This document shows, in pieces, positions 45,070-54,556 of a stretch of DNA of 64,000 bases; the stretch's first letter is position 1, and the number at the start of each line of letters is the position of its first letter. The notes below the pieces were generated by a model that searched no databases, was not told the DNA's origin, and saw nothing but the letters and a program-made list of their open reading frames with translations. Position numbers and translations under genes: made by a program. Source of the stretch: Haloechinothrix aidingensis (lineage in GTDB: Bacteria; Actinomycetota; Actinomycetes; Mycobacteriales; Pseudonocardiaceae); NCBI RefSeq assembly GCF_013450155.1, contig NZ_JACCKD010000008.1:186001-250000 (forward strand). The letters are read 5' to 3'.

Positions 45070-45906
45070 ATGCCTGCACCGTTGCCGGTCAGTCGTGCCG
45101 CACGGGACCTTCCGGAGTCGATCTCCCGAGTCAACCAGCGTCAAGAGCTCGTGCACATCACGCTGGACACGCCGTCGCCGGGCCGCCGAGGGCAGCGGGA
45201 ATGGCAGCACTGTGCCGACCTGCTCGCCCATCCGGACGGGCTGGCCACGTGGCGTGCGGTCGCGGCGGAGTGGCTACGTGCCGAGTACGGCGAGGCCCCG
45301 CACCAGACGGTGGCCGCGGGCGTGCGCTCCTGGTACCTCCAGGTGCCCGCGTACCTCGCCACGCTGCTGTTCCATCACGAGCGCCGCGTTCCCTCGCTCC
45401 GGCCGGAGGACCTGTCATTCCGGATCGCGGCGCGCGGTAAGCCGGAACCGGCCGAGATCGCCGTGGCGAACCCGGCCTTCGCCTGCCTGCCGGACGACCC
45501 GGCCGCGGGCGCGAGCGAGGCATTCGTCGTCGACTCCGAGGACCGGCTCGTCCAGCTGCTGCGCGCCCGCTACACGGCGCACGCCGCGCGGTTCGTGCGC
45601 GCCTACCAGCCAACCGTGCGATTCGGCGCCCGTAACCTCTGGGGAGCTGTCACCGACGCGCTCGACGTCGGCATGTGGCGAGCGGGCAAGCAGAACGGTG
45701 ACGAAGGGGCCGGGGTAACGGACGCCGGGTTGCTGCTCCGAGACTGTTCCGCCCCGTTCACCTCGGCGTCGACCCTGCATCCGGCCACCGACGAGCACGG
45801 CGATCCCTGTTGGACACGCCGCAAGGAGTCGTGCTGCTTTCACTACATGCTCAACGAGGGCAAAGGTCCCTGCCGGACCTGTCCCCGTGTCATCCCCCCG
45901 CTGTAG
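45070..45906 (+). CDS. FhuF-like ferric iron reductase (2Fe-2S)
   Basis: 278 residues. C-terminal 2Fe-2S motif CC-x10-C-x2-C (RRKESCCFHYMLNEGKGPC then RTCPR) as in FhuF/siderophore-iron reductases. N-terminal region QVPAYLATLLFHHERRVP is the family's helical part. It would reduce ferric siderophores in the cytoplasm to release iron. ATG at 45070 is preferred to 45040 because GGAGG lies five bases before it. An IdeR box precedes. Confidence 0.85.
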   Translation: MPAPLPVSRAARDLPESISRVNQRQELVHITLDTPSPGRRGQREWQHCADLLAHPDGLATWRAVAAEWLRAEYGEAPHQTVAAGVRSWYLQVPAYLATLLFHHERRVPSLRPEDLSFRIAARGKPEPAEIAVANPAFACLPDDPAAGASEAFVVDSEDRLVQLLRARYTAHAARFVRAYQPTVRFGARNLWGAVTDALDVGMWRAGKQNGDEGAGVTDAGLLLRDCSAPFTSASTLHPATDEHGDPCWTRRKESCCFHYMLNEGKGPCRTCPRVIPPL

Positions 45907-45916
45907 CTCGCCGGTT

Positions 45917-46023
45917 CCGGAGGGCTGTTCGCACGTCGCCGGGCGCGACCCGGCAGTTGTGCCGGCCGTTCACGATCCGCACACCCGCGGCCTGCGCCCG
46001 GCGAGTTGCGAATAGCCCTCCGG
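45917..46023. repeat. Long inverted repeat between fhuF-like gene and lsr2
   Basis: Two 30-base arms (45917-45946 and 45994-46023) pair with three mismatches; the 47-base loop contains an inner hairpin (CCGGCA-GTTG-TGCCGG). It fills the gap between convergent genes and can end transcription from both. The right arm contains a GNGAATA-type motif repeated in the region upstream of lsr2. Confidence 0.6.
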
Positions 46024-46044
46024 CACTCCCGGGAGGGGGAAGTG

Positions 46045-46389
46045 TCACTTCCGCTTGTGGTACGCGTCCACGACCTCGCTGGGAATGCGCCCGCGGTCCG
46101 AGACGGTATATCCGTTCTTCCTCGCCCATGCCCGAATCGCCTGGTTCTGTTCCCTATCCACCGACGCGGAACGGTTCGAGCTACCGCTGCTCTTTGTTCC
46201 CGCCTTCTTCCGGCCACCAGAACGCCGGGCATGCTCGATGTATTGCGCCAGGGCGTCGCGCAGCTCCTCGGCATTCTCACCCGACAAGTCGATCTGGTAG
46301 GTTACACCGTCCAAACCGAACTCGACGGTCTCTTCAGCCTCGCCACCATCCAAATCATCGATGAGTGACACGAGCACCTTCTGGGCCAT
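46045..46389 (-). CDS. lsr2: Nucleoid-associated protein Lsr2
   Basis: 114 residues. N-terminal dimerisation domain ([20 protein letters not shown]) and C-terminal DNA-binding domain with the AT-hook-like RGR in [13 protein letters not shown] analogue that silences AT-rich, often foreign, DNA. GGAGG upstream. The AT-rich stretch at 46472-46500 upstream is a likely autoregulatory site. Confidence 0.97.
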   Translation of the reverse strand: MAQKVLVSLIDDLDGGEAEETVEFGLDGVTYQIDLSGENAEELRDALAQYIEHARRSGGRKKAGTKSSGSSNRSASVDREQNQAIRAWARKNGYTVSDRGRIPSEVVDAYHKRK

Positions 46390-47407
46390 TCGTTCCCTCC
46401 AGCCTAGGAATGATCAGAACCTTCGTGTATGCACGTGCGACCTCACCAACGGCAGTGGCAACAGCACGGCAACACATTAATACTCTAATTCCATGCTAAA
46501 CGCAAACCGACAGCGGGTCCGACAACTTCGCTTCGCCATTCGCCCGCACCCTGCTCCGTTTCCTGTCACGAGGTTTCAACCCCCGGATCCACGACCCGCC
46601 TCCGCATTCACATGTCGGGCCATTCACCGCAATCGGCTCACCACACGTCACCGGCCACCCGCGGAAGCCGACCACGAACGTCCCTCCGGGAGGCCCCGTT
46701 CGCCGGCTCGTGAATAGCTCTCGGGTAGGCCCGTTCAATACCGATACATTCACTGCGTGCCGTATCCCGGCCCCGAACGTGACGCCGACGGATTGTCCGC
46801 CGACGGCCACCGTGACGCCCGGGCCACGAACCACACCACGCATGCCACGCCGTGAGGTCGTTCCGGTGGCTCGCCGGATTGTGAATATCCTCCGGCCCGC
46901 CCGGCCAACAGATCATACGAGCCGGAAAGAAAGCGGAACGCGCGGGTCGGATACCGCCTGCGCCACCGCACACGACCACCCGGCCCCAGAACGCGTCCGG
47001 CTATTCACGAGCAGGCAGGGGAGCTCACCCGTGCGGAATCTACGACACGGAGCCGGGCCGTCGAAGGCGGCCGGCGACACGTCGGAGAGCCGCTGCGGGC
47101 GACAACCGATCCCGCACCGGCACCCCGGCAAGAATATCGCGATACGTGAACAATGCGGGATCTATTCGCATCAATCCGCCGGTGCGGCGCCCGTCGGGGA
47201 ACTCGAGTGCCGATACCGGACGCATTCCTCGATCTCTGCCGTGACCGGTATCCGGTAAAGCGGCACAGGCCGGCCGGGCAGGGGCGAGCTTACCGGTTCG
47301 CGATTGATCCTCGTCGTGGCCAGGAAGCGGTGTTACCTGTCGATACTGATCGGCGGCACGTGACGCTGCCGGTCAGGACACACTCTTACACGATTCCTGA
47401 ACGGTAT
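46390..47407. other. 1 kb gene-free stretch upstream of lsr2
   Basis: No gene is recognised; short frames have poor codon use and no known motifs. GC is lower than in the flanks. It holds the lsr2 promoter (AT-rich 46472-46500) and several related motifs: GCTCGTGAATAGC (46706-46718), its exact inverse (47000-47012), and TTGTGAATATCCTCCGG (46879-46895). In mycobacteria lysS lies between lsr2 and the coaX-pan genes; no trace of it is visible. Confidence 0.6.
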
Positions 47408-48202
47408 TCACCGCACGTTGCGCTCGTAGGTCAGCCGCAGCCCCGCCATCGTCAGATCCGGCCGGTGCTCGGTGACCGTGCCGCACTCACCGATCATCAG
47501 GGGGGCGAGCCCGCCGGTGGCGATCACCCCGATGTCGTCCGCGTGGAACTGCGTATCCGCGCACAACTCTTGCTGGAAACGGCGCACCAGTCCGTCCACC
47601 TGCCCGGCGAACCCGTACAGGATCCCCGACTGCAAGCACTCCACCGTGGTCTTGCCGATGACCGAACGCGGCGACACCAACTCCACCGCGCGCAGTGCCG
47701 ACGCCCGGGAAGCAAGGGCATCGAGTGAGATCTCCACACCCGGCGCGAACGCGCCTCCCAGGAACTCACCCCGCCCGGAAACGGCGTCGACGACCGTAGA
47801 GGTCCCGAAGTCCACGACGACGCACGGCCCGCCGTACAGCTCGTGCGCCGCGACCGCGTTGGCGATCCGGTCGGGGCCGACCTCCTTGGGGTTGTCGACG
47901 CGCAACGGCAACCCGGTCCGCACACCCGGCTCGATGATCACTGTTGGTACCAGCTCGTAGTACCGCGCGAACATCACCCGCAGCTCCCGCAGTACCGGAG
48001 GCACCGTGGACAGCGCACAGATGCCGGTCACCGTGTCGGCCTCCTCCGCGAGCATGCCCCGCACGGACAGCGCGAGCTCGTCCGCGGTCAGCCGGGTGTC
48101 GGTACGCATACGCCAGTCACTGACCAGCTCCGCGGATGCTCCCCTGCCGCTGTACAGGCCTATGACGATGTTGGTGTTACCGACATCCACGGTAAGCAGC
48201 AT
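47408..48202 (-). CDS. coaX: Type III pantothenate kinase
   Basis: 264 residues. Phosphorylates pantothenate, first step of CoA synthesis. Acetate kinase-fold motifs DVGNTN at the start and VVDFGTSTVVDAV in the middle; GGAFAPGVEIS is family specific. Sits with panD and panC, so the whole route from aspartate to phosphopantothenate is clustered. Confidence 0.94.
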   Translation of the reverse strand: MLLTVDVGNTNIVIGLYSGRGASAELVSDWRMRTDTRLTADELALSVRGMLAEEADTVTGICALSTVPPVLRELRVMFARYYELVPTVIIEPGVRTGLPLRVDNPKEVGPDRIANAVAAHELYGGPCVVVDFGTSTVVDAVSGRGEFLGGAFAPGVEISLDALASRASALRAVELVSPRSVIGKTTVECLQSGILYGFAGQVDGLVRRFQQELCADTQFHADDIGVIATGGLAPLMIGECGTVTEHRPDLTMAGLRLTYERNVR

Positions 48203-48218
48203 GGTTACCGGGCCATGC

Positions 48219-48665
48219 CTAGCTGTGCGCGTACACCGCGGCGCCCGGCCGCGTGATCGGTGTGGACCCGCTGACCAGGCCGGACCCCTCCGGCGCGTGC
48301 CCGGGGTCACCACCGGTGTGCTCGATGCGGTTGTCGCCGTCGACGAACAGCACCCTCGGCTGGTAGGCGACCGCTTCGGCGTCGTCCATCTGCCCGTAGG
48401 AGATCAGGATGACCAGGTCGCCAGGGTGGACCAGGTGAGCGGCCGCGCCGTTGATCCCGAGGACCCCGCTGTCGGCCTCGCCGGGGATGACGTAGGTCTC
48501 CAGGCGCGCTCCGTTGGTGATGTCCACGATCGTGACCTGCTCGCCGGGCAGCAGGTCGGCCGCGCGCATCAGTGTCTCGTCCACGGTGACGGAACCGACG
48601 TAGTGCAGGTCGGCCTGCGTGACGGTCGCACGGTGGATCTTGGACTTCAGCATGGTGCGGTACAT
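48219..48665 (-). CDS. panD: Aspartate 1-decarboxylase
   Basis: 148 residues. Makes beta-alanine for pantothenate. Self-cleavage site Gly24-Ser25 in [10 protein letters not shown] gives the pyruvoyl group. N-terminus [16 protein letters not shown] is canonical. C-terminal extension is typical of actinobacteria. Confidence 0.96.
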   Translation of the reverse strand: MYRTMLKSKIHRATVTQADLHYVGSVTVDETLMRAADLLPGEQVTIVDITNGARLETYVIPGEADSGVLGINGAAAHLVHPGDLVILISYGQMDDAEAVAYQPRVLFVDGDNRIEHTGGDPGHAPEGSGLVSGSTPITRPGAAVYAHS

Positions 48666-48698
48666 GGTGGGAACTCCTGGATACGGGTGCCTGGGGCG

Positions 48699-49580
48699 TC
48701 AGATCGGGTCACCGATTACGAGTCCTGCGTTGTCGATCAGCCGGGTGCCACCCACCCGGGCGGCGATCAGCAGCCGTGCCTCTCCCTCGTCCGGCGCGGG
48801 CCCCAGCTCGGGGTCCCGCAGTGCGAGGTAGTCCACGGCCACCTCGGGTTGCGCGGCCAGCGTCTCGCGGGCCGCCTCGTACACCGCTTCCGGGCCCTGT
48901 TGGCCCGCGTGCGCTCCTGCGGTGAGGGCCGCTGACAGCACGACGGCCTGCTCCCGCTGCTCGTCGGTGAGGTAGCGGTTGCGTGACGACAGCGCGAGCC
49001 CGTCACGTTCGCGCACCGTGGGGACACCGATCACCGACGGCTCCATGTTGAGGTCGCGCGCCATCCGCTTGAGCAGCACAAGTTGCTGGTAGTCCTTCTC
49101 CCCGAACAGCGCGTAGTGCGGGCGCACGATGTTGAACAGCTTCGCGACCACGGTCAGCACCCCGGCGAAATGCCCCGGCCGGTGCGCGCCTTCCAACTCG
49201 TCACCGAGGGGTCCCGGGTGCACGGTCACCGCGGCGTCGCTGTCGTAGAGCTCGCTCACATCCGGGGTGAACACCAGCTCCACCCCGGCTCGCTCCAGTG
49301 CCTCCAGGTCGGCCTCACGCGACCTGGGGTAGGCCTCGTAGTCCTCGCCGGGGCCGAACTGCAGCGGGTTGACGAAGATCGAGGCGGCGACAACGGTGTT
49401 GGGGATCCGCTTCGCCCTGCGCACGATCTCCAGATGTCCCTCGTGCAACGCGCCCATCGTCGGGACGAAAGCGATCTTGCTCCCGACCCGCCGCAGGGCG
49501 TTACTCGTGCGGGTCACGTCCTCCGCGCGCGCCAGCACGTTCAGCTGGTCCCGGGTGAACCGGGCCTGGCTCACGGTCAT
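48699..49580 (-). CDS. panC: Pantothenate synthetase
   Basis: 293 residues. Joins pantoate and beta-alanine using ATP. PTMGALHEGH (HIGH-like), FVNPLQFGPGEDYEAYPR, and LSSRNRYL are family motifs. Its start overlaps the upstream DUF2520 gene by four bases. Confidence 0.96.
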   Translation of the reverse strand: MTVSQARFTRDQLNVLARAEDVTRTSNALRRVGSKIAFVPTMGALHEGHLEIVRRAKRIPNTVVAASIFVNPLQFGPGEDYEAYPRSREADLEALERAGVELVFTPDVSELYDSDAAVTVHPGPLGDELEGAHRPGHFAGVLTVVAKLFNIVRPHYALFGEKDYQQLVLLKRMARDLNMEPSVIGVPTVRERDGLALSSRNRYLTDEQREQAVVLSAALTAGAHAGQQGPEAVYEAARETLAAQPEVAVDYLALRDPELGPAPDEGEARLLIAARVGGTRLIDNAGLVIGDPI

Positions 49581-50464
49581 TGCTTGCCCCCTAATGCTGT
49601 GTCGATGTCGGCGGCGGCGTCCTCGGCGAGCAGCCCGGTCTCGCGGGCCCGCACCGCCGTCCGGTGTGCGAGCGTCGTGTAGCTGTCGACGATCTCGGGG
49701 GCGTGCTGGGACAGCACATCGAGGTGCGCGCGCACCGTGCCGGAGTCGCCCCTGGCAACGGGACCGGTCAGTGCCCGGTCCCCGTGCCGGAGCACGTTGT
49801 CCAGAGATGCGGACAGCAACGGCCCCACCAGTCGTTCGGGCTGGGTGACCCCGGCACCACGAAGCTGGTCGAGACAGTCGGCGATGAGCGTGATGAGGTG
49901 GTTGGCGCCGTGCGTCAGCGCGGCGTGGTAGAGCGGTCGCGCGGCCTCGGGGAGACGTACCGGCTCGGCCCCCATCTCCACGGCGAGCGCCTCGCCGACC
50001 GGCCACGCGGCCTCGTCGTCCGCCGCCGCTGTGACACCGATGCAGCAGGACGCCAGCCGCTGCACGTCTTCCGATCGGCCGGTGAACGTCATCGCGGGGT
50101 GCAGGGCGAGACACAGCGCGCCGGCCTCGGCGGCCGGGTCGAGCACATCCACACCGTGCGCACCCGAGGTGTGTACGACGATCTGACCGGAACGCAGCGC
50201 CCCGGCGGCGACCAGTCCCCGTACCGTTCCGGGCAGCACGTCATCGGGGATGGCAAGCAACACGAGATCGCTGCGCCGCGCGACCTCGTCCGGGCGCGCG
50301 ATCTCCGCTCCCGGCAGGAGCTCCTCACAGCGGCGAACCGACGCGTCCGACACGGCTGACGCGGCGATGACGGTGTGACCTGCGGCGGCGAGTGTCGCGC
50401 CGAGCACGCTTCCTACCCTGCCGGCCGAGACGATGCCGACCGAGAGCCGTGCGGGCCGGTTCAT
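49577..50464 (-). CDS. DUF2520 Rossmann-fold protein
   Basis: 295 residues. N-terminal Rossmann motif VGIVSAGRVGSVLGATLAAAG and a C-terminal helical DUF2520 domain, as in Rv3603c. Resembles ketopantoate reductase/6PGDH-type enzymes, so it may supply pantoate in this operon (inference; PanE is otherwise absent here). ATG at 50464 is chosen over 50470 because AAGGAG lies eight bases before it. Confidence 0.88.
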   Translation of the reverse strand: MNRPARLSVGIVSAGRVGSVLGATLAAAGHTVIAASAVSDASVRRCEELLPGAEIARPDEVARRSDLVLLAIPDDVLPGTVRGLVAAGALRSGQIVVHTSGAHGVDVLDPAAEAGALCLALHPAMTFTGRSEDVQRLASCCIGVTAAADDEAAWPVGEALAVEMGAEPVRLPEAARPLYHAALTHGANHLITLIADCLDQLRGAGVTQPERLVGPLLSASLDNVLRHGDRALTGPVARGDSGTVRAHLDVLSQHAPEIVDSYTTLAHRTAVRARETGLLAEDAAADIDTALGGKQ

Positions 50465-50643
50465 GTACATAGCTCCTTCGCTCGTTCCAGTCCCGCTCCA
50501 CAGCAGGCTCTCCCGCGCAACTGGTTCGGAGCCGTTCCGGGTACCGGACGATTAGCGCGAGAGTAGCTGACACGCCGACGTGCGCGCCTACTCTAGGTGA
50601 CCAGCTTCACGTGACGGGCACGCAGGTCGTACCGGGCCCGCGG

Positions 50644-52155
50644 TCATTCCCTGCGTCTACGCCTACGGGGTTCGACGCCGCCGCCGTAGGAGGCCAGCAG
50701 CTCGCCGACCGGCCGGCCCTCCGCGTGCGATCCGGCGTCATCCGGCTCCTCGGCCTCGTGCGCACCGCGCCCTCGCTGGCCGTCCCCTGCCCGCCGTTCA
50801 TCGCCCGCCCGGCCGTCACCTGCGACCTGGTCGTGCCGGGAGCGCCTGCCGTCCTCGGGAGGACGCTCGTGCCGGGAGTGCCGCTCGTGGCCCTGCCGGT
50901 CATGCTGACCGGCAGGAACCGCGCTGTGCGCACCGTGCGCGCCGTTGCGCCCGTGCCTCGGGGGGTCGCCGTCGTCGGCGCCCCACTGCTGCCAGGTCCG
51001 TGGCTCGTGCCCGGCGGCGTGCGCGCCGTGGCCCGGTGCGTGACGACCGGGCGAACGCACTGTCGGACCGGAATCCGGGTATCCGTTCGGCTGGCCCGGT
51101 GTGTGGCCCGGTGGCTGGCCCCGTGACTGGCCCGGCGGCTGGCCCCGTGCGTGGGTCGGTCCGTGACCGGGGGGAGGCGTGAACCACGAGGAGGCACCTC
51201 CGCCGGAAGCGCCGCTCGTGGCAGGCGGCTCCTCTGGATGCGCGTGGTGGCTGCCCCGTCGCGGGGCGAGGTCCTGCGGCTCGGCGGCGCTGTGGCTGTT
51301 GCTGTGCGCGGCGGCCGCCGCAGCGCCCCCGTCCCGTGCCCTGTGCCCGTTGTAGGAGGCCTCATGGCCGTTGTACGGGGCACCGGGGAAGTCACCTGCC
51401 GCGCCGTTCGAGGAGCCGCCGTGCGCGGCGTCGCCGTACTCGATCACCCGCGCGAAAGTCTCGGTGGACGCCTCCTGAGGCTGCCCCCGACGCCCCCCGT
51501 TCGGGTAACCGGCACCCGCGGGTGCCGGGTTTCGCTGCCGAGCGCCATCGGGGTCGCTGTCCGCGCCCGCACCGTCACGGTACGCCGCACCGTGGCGAGC
51601 ACCGTCCATGTTGTTCGCCAGCGCCTCGAGCCCGAGCTCGTCGTACGCGCCCATGCCACCCTGCTCGAGGTACCGCACCTCGTCCCCGCCGGCACGCATC
51701 CGGGTGGCCTGCGCCGTCAGCGCGATCCGCTCGTACAGCACCTCGCCGTCGAGCAACTGGCGTAACGTCTGCTGCAACGCCTCGACCTCGGAGCGCAGCC
51801 GGTCCAGCTCCGCGCGCGACGCGTCCTCGAGCTCCTTGCGCTTGGCGAGCTCGAACTCGAGCTCGTGCTGCTTGCGCGCGGTCACCTCGCGCTCCAGCTC
51901 CTGCTCGTAGACCTCCTGCGCCCGTTCGACCGACTCCTGGGCCTGCTCGGCTGCCACCTCGGCCTGCGCGGCATGCGTGCGGAAACGCGCCGCGAGCACG
52001 CCGGCGAGCAGCGCGGCCCACAACGCGGCGAGCAGCCCCAGGCGAAGTGCACGATCGTCCGACGTCAGCAGCAGCACGCAGATCGCCCCGGCGGCCAGCA
52101 CCACGCTCGCGATGAGCGTCAACGTGCCCGCGCGGCCGCCGGATGCAACCTTCAT
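50644..52155 (-). CDS. Conserved membrane protein with long disordered tail (Rv3604c-like)
   Basis: 503 residues. Two N-terminal membrane helices (residues 12-55), then a coiled coil (about 60-145, rich in Glu, Ala, Gln), then a roughly 300-residue low-complexity tail rich in Gly, His, Pro, Arg. The tail carries repeated short motifs such as GQPPGQ and RHSRHERP. Function unknown; conserved in position between panC-DUF2520 and folK. Confidence 0.8.
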   Translation of the reverse strand: MKVASGGRAGTLTLIASVVLAAGAICVLLLTSDDRALRLGLLAALWAALLAGVLAARFRTHAAQAEVAAEQAQESVERAQEVYEQELEREVTARKQHELEFELAKRKELEDASRAELDRLRSEVEALQQTLRQLLDGEVLYERIALTAQATRMRAGGDEVRYLEQGGMGAYDELGLEALANNMDGARHGAAYRDGAGADSDPDGARQRNPAPAGAGYPNGGRRGQPQEASTETFARVIEYGDAAHGGSSNGAAGDFPGAPYNGHEASYNGHRARDGGAAAAAAHSNSHSAAEPQDLAPRRGSHHAHPEEPPATSGASGGGASSWFTPPPGHGPTHARGQPPGQSRGQPPGHTPGQPNGYPDSGPTVRSPGRHAPGHGAHAAGHEPRTWQQWGADDGDPPRHGRNGAHGAHSAVPAGQHDRQGHERHSRHERPPEDGRRSRHDQVAGDGRAGDERRAGDGQRGRGAHEAEEPDDAGSHAEGRPVGELLASYGGGVEPRRRRRRE

Positions 52156-52298
52156 AGCCGTGAGCCTACCTGTTAGTGACGAGACCGATACCAACTCGGT
52201 ACTTTCGTTGTCGTCTCCTACGAGGTATCCACGCCGAACTTGTCATCGAACGGTGCGTGAAACGGTATCCGCCCGGCCCGCGTCCGCACGGCGCGACA

Positions 52299-52760
52299 CT
52301 ACTCCGTGGACCGGTCACGCCGCTGCTCGTCGTCCGGCTCGGGCGAACGGCAGCTGTACTCCAACCACAACGCGGCCCCGATCAGGCAAGCAGCGCAGAT
52401 CACACCGACCACCGCGCTCGGCACATCCTCGGCCGCCGCGTGCACCGTGCTCGACCTGGGGGTCAGGTACAGCAACGCGCCGAGCCAGCCACCGAGCATG
52501 AGCGCGCCGAGCAGTGAGGACGCCTTGGCCAGGATGACGAACCTGGCGATGAGCAGTCCGGCGTAGACACGCCCCTCCCTGATCCTTCCCCGTGCTGAGA
52601 CGGCGAACCCGAGCTCGACCAGCGCGAGGACCAGCAACGTGACGCCCGCCAGGGTCGGTAGCTCCGGCATCGCCCGGTACGCGTTGTCGAACAGCACGTA
52701 TCCCACGCCGAGCCCGATCAGGCCCGCGAGTGCCAGGTCTCTCGCCCGAGTGAAGTGCAC
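52299..52760 (-). CDS. DUF3180 membrane protein
   Basis: 153 residues with four hydrophobic helices; start MHFTRARDLALAGLIGLGVG. Matches the mycobacterial Rv3605c position upstream of the fol genes. Function unknown. Confidence 0.88.
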   Translation of the reverse strand: MHFTRARDLALAGLIGLGVGYVLFDNAYRAMPELPTLAGVTLLVLALVELGFAVSARGRIREGRVYAGLLIARFVILAKASSLLGALMLGGWLGALLYLTPRSSTVHAAAEDVPSAVVGVICAACLIGAALWLEYSCRSPEPDDEQRRDRSTE

Positions 52761-52783
52761 CCGGCCAGCGTATCGGGCACGCC

Positions 52784-53278
52784 CTACGCCAGGCGCAGGT
52801 CATCCCGCAGCCGCACACCGGCACGCTCCTCCGCGGGCAGCTCCGCGAGCAGCCCGGCGACCGACCCCCGGCCGGGCAGCCAGGCCGCCTGCTCGATCTC
52901 CAGCCACGGGACCAGCACCGTTGCGCGGGAGGCGGTCCCCGGGTGTGGCAGCAGCAGGCGGGGGTCCTCGGAACGCACCTCGCCGACCACGACGACGTCG
53001 ACATCCAGGGTTCGCGGGCCCCATCGCTGCTCCCGCACCCGGTCGGCGGCCTCCTCGAGCTCCTGGGCGCGGCGCAACCAGTCCCACTCGTCACGGCCGG
53101 GATCATCCACAACGCACACGGCATTGAGGAAGTCCGGCTGATCGGACACACCCCACGGCCGTGTCTCGTACACCGACGACACGGCGACCAGCGCGTCCCG
53201 TAGCCCGTCGACGGCGAGCTGGAGATACCCCAACCGGTCTCCGAGGTTCGACCCCAGCGAGAGCACGGTCCTGCTCAC
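52784..53278 (-). CDS. folK: 6-hydroxymethyl-7,8-dihydropterin pyrophosphokinase
   Basis: 164 residues. SLGSNLGDR at the start and EQRWGPRTLDVDVV carry the ATP- and pterin-binding residues of HPPK. GTG start overlaps the folB stop (GTGA). Confidence 0.95.
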   Translation of the reverse strand: MSRTVLSLGSNLGDRLGYLQLAVDGLRDALVAVSSVYETRPWGVSDQPDFLNAVCVVDDPGRDEWDWLRRAQELEEAADRVREQRWGPRTLDVDVVVVGEVRSEDPRLLLPHPGTASRATVLVPWLEIEQAAWLPGRGSVAGLLAELPAEERAGVRLRDDLRLA

Positions 53279-53685
53279 GAGACGCGCTCCCGGCTGACCG
53301 TGACAGCGACGTCCCCGAACGGAACCTGGATCGGGGCCGACGGCTTGTGCACCGTCACCTCGACCCCCCACAGGCGAGGGTCGTCGGCCAGGTCATCGGC
53401 GATCCGTCCGGCCAGGGCCTCGATCAGGTCGCACGGCTCGCCGCCCACGATCTCGACAACCCTGTTGGCCAGCGCGCCGTAGTCGAGGGTGTCCTCCAGC
53501 CGATCGCTACGCTGCGCCTCGGCCAGGTCGGCGCGCAGCCGCAGGTCCACAACGAACTCCTGCCCCTGCCGCCGCTCCGAGTCGAATACCCCGTGCCTGC
53601 CGAAGGCCCTGATGCCGGTCAGGTCGATCCGGTCATGCGGTTCACGCACGACCGCCCGGCCCGCACCGTCCCGATTCGGCTCCAT
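53275..53685 (-). CDS. folB: Dihydroneopterin aldolase
   Basis: 136 residues. DRIDLTGIRAFGRHGVFDSER and the catalytic VTVHKPSAPI stretch identify FolB. The start ATG at 53685 has GAGG five bases upstream and lies eight bases after folP. A basic 20-residue N-terminal tail precedes the fold. Confidence 0.94.
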   Translation of the reverse strand: MEPNRDGAGRAVVREPHDRIDLTGIRAFGRHGVFDSERRQGQEFVVDLRLRADLAEAQRSDRLEDTLDYGALANRVVEIVGGEPCDLIEALAGRIADDLADDPRLWGVEVTVHKPSAPIQVPFGDVAVTVSRERVS

Positions 53686-53692
53686 CGATGCC

Positions 53693-54556
53693 TCACGCAC
53701 CACCGCGAGCCCACGCGGCCGACACCGAGACGGCGTCGAACGACGCACCGACCTCGTGCACCCGAACCCCCCACACGCCTGCGGCCGCAGCCAGGGCGGA
53801 CACCGCTGCCGTGGCTACCTCCCTGCCGTCGGGCTCACGCGGGTTGCCGTCGGCGTCCGGCAGCAACGCACCGAGGAACCGTTTGCGCGACGCCCCGATC
53901 AGCACCGGGAATCCCAGCCCGAGCAGCGTATCGAGGTGATGCAGCAACGCCCAGTTGTGCTCGGCGCGCTTGGCGAAACCCAGCCCCGGGTCCAGTACGA
54001 TCTCCTCCGGCGCGACGCCCGCGGCGACCACCGCGTCCACCTGTCGCGACAGCTCGGTACGTACCTGCTCGACCACATCGGTGTAGGTCGCCAGCGAGTC
54101 CATCTCCCTGCTGTGCCCGCGCCAGTGCATCAGCACGAACGGCACCCGCGCCGCGGCGGCGACCTTGGCCATGTTCGGATCGGCCAACCCCCCGGAGACG
54201 TCGTTGATGACGTGCGCACCCGCGTCCAGCGCGGCCTCGGCGACCTCGGCGCGAGTGGTGTCGATCGACAGCTCGAACCCGTCCGCGGCGAGGGCCTTGA
54301 TCACCGGGAGGACGCGCTCGATCTCCACCTCGGCTGCGACCCGGTCCGCTCCCGGCCGGGTGGACTCCCCGCCGACGTCGATGAGGTCCGCGCCGCGCGC
54401 GGTCATCTCGTGCGCGTGGCGCAGCGCGTCATCGACATGGAAGTACTGTCCGCCGTCGGAGAACGAGTCCGGGGTGACGTTGAGAACCCCGACCACGCTG
54501 CACCTGCCGGCGTGCCGCGGTACTCCGGTGCCGGGGGTGAACCGCAGTGCACTCAT
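53693..54556 (-). CDS. folP: Dihydropteroate synthase
   Basis: 287 residues. [16 protein letters not shown] (pterin/phosphate loop), [20 protein letters not shown] and [10 protein letters not shown] are all present. Target of sulfonamides. ATG overlaps folE by four bases. Confidence 0.96.
   Translation of the reverse strand: MSALRFTPGTGVPRHAGRCSVVGVLNVTPDSFSDGGQYFHVDDALRHAHEMTARGADLIDVGGESTRPGADRVAAEVEIERVLPVIKALAADGFELSIDTTRAEVAEAALDAGAHVINDVSGGLADPNMAKVAAAARVPFVLMHWRGHSREMDSLATYTDVVEQVRTELSRQVDAVVAAGVAPEEIVLDPGLGFAKRAEHNWALLHHLDTLLGLGFPVLIGASRKRFLGALLPDADGNPREPDGREVATAAVSALAAAAGVWGVRVHEVGASFDAVSVSAAWARGGA

Noticed and set aside
47040-47225. 61-codon minus-strand ORF (MRIDPALFTYRDILAG region)
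   Set aside because: Weak third-position GC and no ribosome binding site; not enough to call a gene.
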